Made by a program: the position numbers and the translations under genes
Shown here: piece by piece, positions 1-11,500 of the stretch
Numbering within the stretch: the first letter of the stretch is position 1
Layout: every line of letters starts with the position of its first letter
Assembly (NCBI RefSeq): GCF_963676685.1
Contig: NC_092350.1
Location: 70,806,502-70,870,501, forward strand
Direction: 5' to 3'
Source of the DNA: Mytilus edulis
Lineage: Eukaryota > Mollusca > Bivalvia > Mytilida > Mytilidae
Length of the DNA: 64,000 nucleotides
Notes under the pieces: generated by a model
Seen by the model: only the letters and a program-made list of their open reading frames with translations
Told to the model about the DNA's origin: nothing
The model's database searches: none

Positions 1-73
1 GCAACCCAGGTGCTAGGGATCAGAAAGCGTTCATATGTACTCTCCTGTTGAAATATATGATAAAGCGTATAAA

Positions 74-197
74 ACATGGCAAAATCCGTATCACATGCTG
101 TATCACCCTCGACCAATATCATCCCTTGGGCCTAAAGGCCCTTGGCTGATACTGGTATCTCGGAATGATACGGCATATGATACGGATTTTGCCATGT
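74..197. repeat. Foldback (palindromic) element
   Basis: The left arm starting ACATGGCAAAATCCGTATCA is matched in reverse complement at the right end (TGATACGGATTTTGCCATGT). The complementarity continues inward with gaps, and the centre GGGCCTAAAGGCCC is itself a palindrome. The 61-codon frame covering 35-220 is just this palindrome read through. It resembles a small MITE; no target duplication was identified. Confidence 0.7.
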
Positions 198-1532
198 ATT
201 ATTCTCTATTTATCAAATAGTAAATTTTTGTAGAAAGGAGAAGGTAAAATAGGGCCACTTTTTTTGGACTTTCTAAATTTGACTCAGGAATTAATAGATA
301 AAATATTTGAAATGATTGCAAGACATTACCCTCATTCCAAGATCATATTATTAATAATATGCTAAATTTTATATCAGATGGTTTTACTTTGGCAAAAATT
401 GCAACAAGAAATAAAATCTTTGATTTTACATTTTGATAGCATTATTTGTTTGCCAAATATCTTGAAATTGCAATAATTAAACTTGCTTTGGTGACGAATA
501 TCAAACAATTGCAAAAACAAAAGCTGGTAATTAGTTATAATTTTACAGTATTTCTGTCACTTATTTAAAAAGCATCCAATCATGATCATTTTTAATTTAC
601 ATATTTCAGCTGTACATAGAAAATCTACAGGTTTGTTTATTCATATGACTTTCAGACATTTTTTTCTTGTTCTGTATAACTTGTCTGTAGGCCTGGGTTT
701 ATTTGGATTTCAGAACTATAGGAGAATGTAACTACTTTTCATTGATTTCAAATGGGAAATGTGTGTTGTTAAGTTTGATAACAAGTGTGTACTATGGTAA
801 AAGAAAAAAATGAGCACAAGCTAAAATTAGTACTTTGCCCCTAACTAATCTTAAAAACTTAAAACCACATCTGAAAATAGGAAGGTTTTTGGTTTCATTA
901 ATTCATAGTAAATTGAAACTAGCCACATTCAAAATCATATAATGATCGTGATTTCACCAATCAAATTACAATACTTCTATAAAAATATTATACAATAATG
1001 AATGTTAGAACTTTAGAAACATTTTCTGTAAAAAAACACTAGCACCACAACTTATAATTATCTACCCTTAAACAATTTTCTATTACAATTTTTTTGATTT
1101 AGTTATTAAATAAATGTTTACTTGATTGATTTGAAAGTATTGAGGCTAGTACATTTTTTGTCATATTTTAAGGTATAGAAGATGAAAAAAAAAACCTCCC
1201 CGCACTTTCTTTTTTGGGAGTTCAGTAACATGTTTCTTTCCTATTAAAAAAAACACCTTTTAAGCCTGTTGTGAAGTCTTTGTCTAGTATAAAATATGTC
1301 GTATCTTTTTTTTTCCTGAAAGAAACTTTGAAATAAAAACATTAATATATCTTTTTCATTCATTTTATGTTTCATAGCTATTGGTATTGTTGAAATGTTA
1401 AAAACTATAATGTTTACTTACAGCATGTCTGTACAAATATACTTCACTAACATTTATCTTTAACAGAGTCTTGCAGTTTTATTTTTTTTAATAGTTTTCA
1501 TTTTTAGGGAATCTGGTGTTGCTGTGAGATCT

Positions 1533-1805
1533 TTACAGCAGATTTCATTGAGCATGTAGCCAAAGGTAGTATCTTTGGTTAGCTTGCTTGTTAGCTAAAC
1601 CATGAATTCATTATCAGGTCAGGTATACTACCCTTCTTTCAAAGTAGCCTAGTCCAACATACAGATAGATTGGTTATCTGCCGGATTAGTCTACTCTTAA
1701 AGGAGGGTAGTTTACCTGACCTAACAATGACTTCACGGTTCAGCTAACAATCAAGCTAACCAAAGATATTACCTTTGGCTACACACTCAATGGAATCCGC
1801 TGTAA
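1533..1805. mobile_element. MITE-like element with inverted repeats of about 73 bp
   Basis: The first 73 bases (starting TTACAGCAGATT, with the core TAGCCAAAGGTA) match the reverse complement of the last 73 bases with only a few mismatches. The centre is not palindromic. There is no open frame and no clear target duplication. It is a non-autonomous DNA element of a family I cannot name. Confidence 0.75.
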
Positions 1806-2431
1806 TAGCGTCCATTAGTTTTGTTTACAAATTTTCTGGATTAAGGACTTTGATGAGTTTTATATTTAATAAAGACAGTTATGATTTTTTTTTTAACTGT
1901 TCTTCAACCGCAAAACTTATTTATTCGTCTCAGTTGCTATAGTTTGTCTCGATGATGTGTACATTTTTTATTCATGAGGATCTATCTTGACAGGGTTTAC
2001 AGGTTAGAAAAAAAAGGGCACACAAAAAAATACAGAAAAGAATAGAGAATAAGGGGATGCTTAAATATAAGGAATAGAAAAAAAAAATATTAATGAAAAT
2101 AAAGTGAAAGAAGAAATAAGATATTTAAAATTGATATGTTAACTTTTAGAATAAGAGTTTTCAAATTACTAATGCCGTCTGCAGAGAAGTTAACAAACCC
2201 TGTTACCTCAACGATTGGAAAGGAAAAGGTACAGAACAATTAGAGTCCACTTTCATTAATAAAAATATTAAATACAAAGAGTCCTACGGTCATAAGGATT
2301 TAGATAAGATATATCTTCTCAAATCCAGACTGAAGTTGAATATCACAGACTTGAGTTAGTTGCACTTTAAAGTATTTTATGATATTGGTGTATGTGAAAT
2401 GAAATAATGTTTTTTGTCCTTCCTTTCACAG

Positions 2432-2562
2432 GTCGATATGAAGATGATTTTATAAATGAGAGAATGAAACAGTTACAGTATTGGATGGATAGAATGGTCC
2501 GACATCCAGTAATATCACATTGTGACACATTTAACCATTTCCTAACCTGTACGGACGAAAAG
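2432..2562 (+). CDS. SNX18/33-like: SNX exon a: end of the PX domain
   Basis: The acceptor TTTCACAG precedes it. The first two bases complete a glycine codon, so the exon enters in phase 1. It encodes the last PX helices (ending FLTCTDEK) and leaves in phase 0 at GTAATA. Confidence 0.88.
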
Positions 2563-5500
2563 GTAATAATACTTATATTTTATGCATTGAATCGAGGGAT
2601 GTGGCTAGAATGATTTGAGTTGTTTCACTTTTGGACAGTCATTGTTATAGAAATTATATGAAATCAAGGTAGATTAAATGTATACCGCCATCTTGGATTG
2701 TAATATAGTAGTTCACAAAAGGTCTATGTGTTTGCAAAGATCTGCAATTTTTTAGACACCTTGGCAATTAATGGGTAAGCCTGTGTATTCCAATAAAGAC
2801 AAATAATTGATTAATCACATTATAAGGACTGATTTATCAAATACCAAATATTTGAGTTAGTTCGAATCAAAGTGTCAACTTGACAATTTAAGGGGAGGTA
2901 ACTTTAACAATTAACTTTTATTATGGAATGATATAGATTTACTTTTATTATGGAATGATATAGATTTTTTTGTTTTTTACTTGTAGGATAACAAGGTCGG
3001 TGACACCATTATTTTCTATATATAATCTTATAGCATATTTTAAAACGTATCTTTTCTTCAAAATTCTTTCACAGTAATTTCCTATTTTTTTTTTTTCATG
3101 AACAATATCTGTAATTTTCGGCAATTTTGCATGACTTGAAGATTGAAAATAAACACAGTGATCCATACTTTTTATTATATTTTTAAATCGGTATCAACAA
3201 AGCTAAATTCTGGCAAAGTGTAAGAAAATTCTATCATTTAGGAAATATATACCTATGATCTACCTTAAGCATTCAAAATGGCATAGCTTCATTATCGCTA
3301 ATTTCTTAACTTTTGCTTTGATGTATGACCTCAAATCGCAATAACCTAACATTGCAGACCCATTGAAGAGAAATGTTACTCAGTATAATCTTCAAGAATT
3401 AAACATATGTACATATGTGTCCCTTTGCATAGCAGTTGTGGACAAGTGTCCCTTGGGCAGCAAGAGGATTGAAAATAACTAGTGACATAAGAAGATGTGA
3501 TATGAGTGCCAATGAGACAACTCTCCATTCGACTCGCAATGTGAAAAAAGTATACAATTATAGGCCAAACAACAGTCTTCAACACAGAGCCTTGGCTCAC
3601 ACCAAACATCAAGCTATGAAGGGCATCAATATGACAAGTGTAAAACAATTCAAACAAGAATACCACAGATGTTATCTGTATAAAAAATGAGAAAGATAAA
3701 TATGAACCACAAAAACAAACGACCACCACTAAACAACAGCAGTTACAATTATTTTTGCTATAGCAACCCTTTTAAAGTTTATATTAATATTTTCAGAAAT
3801 GGAAAGTTGGAAAACGAAAGGCAGAAAAAGATGAATTTGTTGGTTTTAAATTTTTCTATACATTAGATACACCTCGACAGCCATTAGATGTCAGAGATGT
3901 GTAAGTTAATATGTTCAGTTACAAAACTAAGAAATGCACCACCTACAAAGATATAAGATATATTATTACTTACTTACTTACTTACATAGTCCTTGCTATG
4001 CCTTTTGGCACATAGGGCAAGGACAAGTTTCCGCCACTCCTCTCTGTTTTCTGCTTTTTTCTCAATAGTTCCCCAGGTGTAACCTCTCTCTTTCATCTCT
4101 GTTTCTATTGTTCTACGCCATGTTGTTTTTGGTCGTCCTCTTTTCCTTTTTCCCTCTGGTGTCCATCTTAATGCAACTTTGGTCATATCTCCTTGCGGTT
4201 TTCTTAGGACATGACCAAGCCATCTCCATCTTTTCTGTAGCAGAGTGGTTTCAATATCTTGGCTTTTTGTTTTCTTATGAAGATCTTAATTCATAAGTTA
4301 TTTTGTTTGGCCAGTATATTTTCATGATTCTACGTAGGCAGGTGTTATGAAAGCTGGATAACCTGTTAATGTCTTTTCGGTCATTCTCCAGCATTCAGCT
4401 CCATAGAGTAAAACTGATGTTACACAGCTGTTATAGATTTTCAGTTTAGTCTTTTTTCTGATTGATGGTGTTTTCCAGATGTTTCTTAGTCTGTGAAAGG
4501 CTGATCTTGCCTTGCCAATTCTAGTTTTGATGTCCTGTTCAGCTCCACCTTCTGATGTTACAACACTACCTAGGTAAGTGAAGGACTTAACCAATTCCAG
4601 TTGTTCTCCATTTACTTTGATGTCTGATCTAACAAAGATATAAGATATATTATTAGATATTAGATATTCTCCCTGAATACCTAATAACTAATATATCAGG
4701 GATACTAAGTGCAATGCTGTACACTAAGTAAATTGTTAACAGCAATAGAGTGCAATAAAAATATACTATCCATGTTAAAAAAAAAAAAAGATATAAGAGC
4801 ACTATGTTTTCTGTTTTGTGCATCTTTTGCCTATCTGCTATTCTGTTTATTGGCCACTTAGTTAAAGTGGAAATGCGACAGTGCAAACACAGCTCAGGGT
4901 GTTAAATCGACATGTATTTTGGGTAATCATAAAATTATCATAATGATATAAAGAAGGGCAGACAACACTGTGGCAAAAAAAGATGTCAACAAAATACAAC
5001 GATAATAGTCATTATTCTAATGCAACAACGTTTGTAACGTTCATTTTGATTGAATAACGTTACTTTTTTACATGGCAGCAATTGACAATTGATGCTATGG
5101 GACGTACGCGCCGCCAGTAAACTTAATTTGTGACCATCAAATTCCCAATAGATGCCGTCGGAGCTTAAAATACAATACAGTTATCTCCTAATTATTCGTG
5201 GGATACCGATTTGTTTTATGCCCCACCAATGATAGTAGAGGGCAATATATTTTCTAGTTTGTGGGTCGGTTTGGCCGTTTGTCCTGCTTCAGGTTAAAGT
5301 TTTTGGTCATGGTAGTTTTTTTATGAAGTTGAAGTCCAATCAACTAAAAGCTTAGTACATATGTTTCCTATGATATGATCTTTCTAATTTAAATGCCAAA
5401 TTCGATTTTTGACCTGCAAATTCATGGTTCACTGAACATGGAAAATGATAGTGTGAATGGGGCTTCCATGTACTATGGATATATTCTAATTTGGTATAGG

Positions 5501-8500
5501 TAAACAGGGAATTATTCAACAAAATGCTGGCTTTTTCAGATTACAAAATTAAAGCAAAGAAAATGTAATTGTCCATTGGTTCTAACAATAATCAATGAAT
5601 CCACAGTATTAGAAATAATCACCTTTGTATTTTTCAGCGAAAGTAAAATGGAAACCTTTCAAAAGTTTGTTAAAGGAATGGATGATAATGTTAAGAATTT
5701 AATATCAGTTTTCCATGATAACAGAAAAAGACACACAGGGCGTAAGTACAATGATTACTTTTTGATTACATTCTGATTACAATGAAAAAAATATAAAAAT
5801 GGGTTTATGGTCAATAATATTTCATTCCTTATTGAACCTTTTTGCAATTGTTTACTATAAGCAAGTTGACTGATTTGTTACTTCAATAAAAAAAATTAAC
5901 TGTTACAGTATTGAAAGTCATCATTAGCCAAAGAAACGTAAGTTATCTTTGTCCTATGTTTCAACGAAAATTATGAGATTTTTTTTAAAAATTATTAGGA
6001 TAAAACAGCTATAGTATTTATCATTTTGTGAATACAGAAATATGAGTTTGTGAATAAAGATCAAGGTATATTTCAGTCTAACGTTTTTAATGATCTTATT
6101 TTAGCTTTCAAGAAAGAATTTTCCAGGATTGGTGGTGCTTTTAAAGAAGCAGCAACAACATTTAACATGGATATAGGATCATGTAAGTTTATGTGTTATT
6201 TTTACCCTTTTCACCAAAGAAGAGAGCTGGTCTAGAAACTGTTCAACTCTGTTATCCTGTTTGTTAGAAAGACCAGGGGAAAAAATCTTTATCAAACTTT
6301 TCTTGGCATATTAGGAAGAGAATGATTTTATATTTGGCCTGCAGCTTGATAGTGACAAGTTGAAGAGTGTTAGCAATTTCAATATCTGCCCAGCAACCAT
6401 TTTCGGTTTGCTGATAGCTTGAAATTTTTCCAAAACTCACTGAACACGGACTCGTGCAACATGAAAAAATAAAATGCAGGGACGTAGGTCCAGACCCTGC
6501 ATTGGTCTTTAGTATATGTATTTGACAAAGAAAATGTTTTGTTTAATTTATTGAAGTCAATAACTAGAAGCTTTGAATTTAGCTGAGCAGATTTCTATTT
6601 TTCACATGGACTAAAAGACAATAAAGATTAATAATTATTGTTTAAACTTGCAAATACTAACTGTCTCTGAGGTGATATTTGGTGCATGATGTTTTCAGCA
6701 TTGACAGCATCGACATATATATGGTAGTCCTTAGTTCTTTCATTGAGCTTTACAAAAAAGTACCATTTTATTGGTCAAGTAATAAGCATGGTCCTTATTT
6801 ATATTACTTTGATACATGTTTTACCAATCCTGAATAAGTTTGAAAGATAATCTTCTAGAGGCTTAAAATTTGTCCATCCATCAGTTACTGTGGATTCATT
6901 TATTGTTGTTTGTACCTATTTACATGCATGGAGGGAAAAAATGTATTTTGTTGATATTGATTTTGCAGTTTTGTCAAAAATAGCAGATTACTTATTAGCC
7001 TATAAAAAATTTGTTCTTCATTGAACATTAAATTTCTGGTATGCTTATACCCACATAATCCACCAACTCAATGTTTTTAATGAAAGTTTCTGCAGGTTGT
7101 TAAGAATTGAAATTATAATGTCATGATTTTCTTTTGATAATGCATTTCAGCTGATAATACGGGTAAGATTTGATGTACACCTAAACACATGACACGTTGT
7201 CCCTAACACACAAAAACCTTGTTCTATTATTATATATACCCTTTAGTTTAGATATGGTACAATTTGTCATTTTTCGTCAATGACAAGTTTATTTAGAAAG
7301 GAAATGGTGAGTGGAAAATGTTTTGAATATCATTAGATTTTAGTGAGATGTTTGAAAGACCTAGTTCAGCCTATAAATCAGCTGAATGGTTGAAAAGCAG
7401 TTTATCTTATCAAATTTGTAAAGGAAAATGCCCACTTTTTTGTGAAAGATATTTTTGTTCACCTGAATACACAGGCAATATCATTGATTGTTGTAAGGGT
7501 TCAAAGGTTATGTAATGGTGGGTTTCTTAGTTGTTGTAATTTAAGGCAAATATGTTGGTTTAAATTATGTTTAAGAATTAAATGTAAAGCATTGTCAATT
7601 GTTCTGATACATGTATGTTTGTATAGTAAATCATATTTATTTACATAAAAAACTAAATTAAAAAAAATATATCAAAATTTAGAAAGTCTTTGTTATTAAT
7701 TATTAATATTAAAAGTAGAGCCAGAACCTTGCATCTACAATTTTATTTACCTATTTTTTAAAAGATAATTTTTAACCTTTATTTACATCAATTTAGAAAG
7801 TTTGCTAACATTATTCATGACCATTTAGAATTGTGATTTCCATTTTACCTTTTTTTTCCCTTTTGGAAATTTGGCCTTTCCCTACAAAATTCCCTTTAGT
7901 TAAAAGCTTATTTAAAGAAAGAAAACCGGATAATTTGGTGACATTGTCGATAATTAGCTAACATTTGGGATGCTTTAAAGATAACTTGTGATGGTGACTG
8001 GATATATTTGCTCTAAAATGTTGTGCTTATGAAAGAAAATAATGGGGTTAAAGAGTGTAGTTTAGGAATTTTAATCTCTAAAAAAATTAAGAAATACGTG
8101 TTGTTGAATAACAATAATTGATATAAAATGCTTCAGCTTTCATCTAATTTACAGTTTACGAGGTTTACAATGACTTAACAATTTATCGCAAATCTAATTG
8201 CTGTTTACAAAATGATAATGCTGGATTTTAAACTTCGAATGTTTTCAGCTGTGATATGCTACATGATTTTGTACAATGCAGACAAACTAAAAAAAAATGC
8301 TTTGTTAGTTTCAAAGTAATACTTTATAGAGCAACTTGTTATCTTTTATAAAATCACAAATTCACGGTAAAAATTACATGTACTAGCAATGAAATTTTCA
8401 CTATTTTGATTAAAATTTCCTTTTCCCTTTCTTTTCAGGACACACAAATATATTATATTTATCTTAAGAATGAAACCTCATCCTTTTAGTTGTGTTTTAA

Positions 8501-11500
8501 TGTGCAGTCGTATGAAGCAACATTTTCAAGGCAATAGTGTAGACCAAATTTCTGAGACTTTTTGCACTCAGCCCTTTTAAAAAACTTATGGAGATTAGGA
8601 TAAGAACCAAGTTTGAAATCAGCATAACAGCTTAGTTTTATTGGTATTTTTAACATCAGAGAGTCACCCAATTGAATAGCTTGAGAAAATACTTTGTTTA
8701 AAGTATTTCAGATAAATAGGAATTGATTATATTTTAAGGGCATAAAATCTCAGATATTCTTTTCTCTTGAATTCACAGGTAATTGTGGACAGGATACTCT
8801 TTGGGTGCCCCTGACTGGGAGTACCCTGAATGACCCCCCATGTAGTTTGAATTTGATTTATTTTTTATTAAACATTCCATGTGAAAATAATTTAAATAAA
8901 CGTTTAATAAAAATTGAATCAAAATATAACAACATGGTGGGTCATTCAAGATACTCCCACTCAGGAGCACCCAAAGGGTATCCTGTCCACAAGTACCTGT
9001 GCTTGAACTAATAAATTTGAAATCTTTACTAATTACTTTTATTTATTTCAGATTCTCGAGATTTAACAGCTGCAATAGATTACACAGGCGATACATACAA
9101 CCAGATAGGTGAAATGTATTCTAAACAACCTGAAAAAGACATTGATCCCATGCATGACATGTTATATGAATATAAAGGAATATTGGGGGTATTTCCAGAT
9201 GTTTTAAAAGTTCATGAGGTAGGTTCATAAAAAAACTGAAAGAATAATGAAGGTTTCAAGGACTTAAAATGTTGAAAGCTTCCTGTGGGTGTGAAATAAT
9301 ATATTGCTGTAACTGCTTGTTATATGTATTACTACATTTTTTACTGTACTAGTTCAGTCACTTTTATATATGTAGTTATAATGAATCAAAATCAAAAGAG
9401 GTATTTTATGCATTTCAGGCATACCTGTCAACCTGTGACAATGAAAATGCAGGTCATGACCTGCATTGAAGAATCAAATCTCAGGTCATAAAGCGTACAA
9501 ACTTTTTTGAGCTGAATTTTCAGTATTTATGGTACATTTTCTTATAATGTATATCAAAGATACCAATCTAATCAGATCTAATTAGTTCATAATTCTTTTA
9601 TGTAATAAACTTTATTCAAATAAATTAGGATCTTCGCTCCACTGATCACCCGCATGGCTAAAGGTATTACTCCCAAAGGTATTGTAGGGGGTGTGTGGTG
9701 ACACGTCCAGCAGGCATGGGGTAATCGTAATCAGTAATCGTAATCAGCTGTAATCGATTACATTTTGCAGTGTAATCCTATGTAATCAGTAATCATGCCA
9801 TTTCTGATTACAAGTAATCGTAATGTAATCGATTACATTGCAAAAAACAGGTGTAATCATGATTACTTTTAGATTACTTTAAGATTACATTCATATGATT
9901 ACTTGCTGATTACAAATCTTGTATATCTATGAAAATAGTTTTTGATAGACAAGATGAAAATAAGAAAATGTAAAGCTTGAATGAAAATCATAAAACTAGT
10001 ATTCACAACGATGGGACCTTGTTTAATTTGTTAAATTGTATCATTTAGTATATATTGTTAATATCTATGTCATTTTGGTCTCTTATGGCCAGTTGTCTTA
10101 TTGGCAATCATCTCACATCTTCTTTTTTATATATAAAAAATTTCTATAACCAAATGTTTAACTTTGTTAATATAACTAAAGGAAATTGCCTCTCCAATAT
10201 TTTGTTGTGAGATTGAACTCTTAATTATGATACAAGAATATGCCTTGAAAGCATTTTTTTCCTTGTTTGAAAAATTCTGATATTAACTCCAATTTCATAT
10301 AAGTTTATCCAATATTTTTACATAACTACATTGAAATTCAAATGCAGAAAACATTTAGTTCCAATTTGACTTTGATGGTCGACATAAATACATTTGTACA
10401 TGTATTTGAGCCCACTTTATTCAAAATGGAAGTTAAAACCAGATTTCATTTATTGACAAATTGAATAAATTTTGTTTTCCATAAATTCGTGTATAATATG
10501 TGCTTTCTAGTTTTTTATTCTTTATTAACTTTGAGCCTTATGGCTCATCAGTATAAACAAGTACATGTACAGTATATACATATGGCATAATATTACAAAC
10601 AAAAGGTGACGTCAGAAGTTTCATGAATACAAAATGCCTTTTATTACAATAAAATGTTTCTTAATTTAAAGAAATGTATATACTTTCCTAAGTTACAACG
10701 CTGTTTTGTGCTTTCACCTGACAATAATTCTAGTAATTATTAATTAGATCAAGTATTAAGAATTTTCAAACAAATAATGACAATCAACCACTTTTAACTT
10801 TATTGATATTGTTATTAAGACAATAAAATTTTAATACCCAAGCTCACCTATTGTTTGTTAAAAAAAAAAATGGAAGAAGGGATTAACACTTGTAAAAACA
10901 TTAATGGATGTGTCAATTATGTCCCAACAGACAATAAAACTATATATACTTAATTAATTTTTCCTTATTTCTTCAGGTTTTTTGTTAATTAGGCTGTTGG
11001 TTAAAATTTGTAGAATAAATAAAGTTATATCTTTTACATGGAGAAAGGACACTTGTCTGAGCTATTTTATCAAATTACACATGTTACACTGTACTTGTCT
11101 ATAAATTCTTTTAAAAAGATGAATAAATTAAGACTTTTCAAAAAATCACCAAAAGTAGCTTTTTTGTGAGGATATAAAGTTATAAAAAAAACTTTGATAT
11201 TGCAATATACAATGTAATCATAAGTAATCTAAAGTAATCATGATTACTTCAAAGAAAAGTAATCTTATGTAATCGATTACATATGAAATAGGGTGTAATT
11301 GTAATGTAATCGATTACATTTTATTAGCAAAGTAATTGTAATTTAATCGATTACATTTTAAAGTAATCGACCCCATCCCTGACGTCCAGGTATTCAAGCG
11401 ATTTCCTGTCGAGTTTGCAAATTCATGCATCGTTTCACTTCTTAGTGTACGGCCGATAACTTATAACTTTCCATTTTGAACTACTAGGTGTATAATATAC

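Larger units (their letters stand above)
1..2431. other. Noncoding: intron or upstream part of the sorting nexin gene
   Basis: AT-rich sequence before the first recognisable exon at 2432. That exon begins in mid-codon at a good acceptor, so at least one more exon must precede it. I found no sequence here that could encode the missing PX or SH3 parts, so this stretch is probably intron and the 5' exons lie outside the window. It contains two palindromic elements, listed separately, and no other structure I can support. Confidence 0.6.

Noticed and set aside
35-220. 61-codon plus-strand frame at the left edge
   Set aside because: It is a read-through of a palindromic element (74-197); there are no splice sites and no protein-like pattern.
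3376-3729. Frames of 117 and 84 codons on opposite strands
   Set aside because: They lie in dispersed repeat family 1, which recurs elsewhere without any conserved frame.
6038-6104. Upstream extension of SNX exon d (frame is open to an AG at 6037)
   Set aside because: An acceptor at 6037 breaks the phase with exon c and leads to an immediate stop; the acceptor at 6104 restores phase and family similarity.
8773-9011. Similar frames on both strands
   Set aside because: Mirror images produced by the foldback element.
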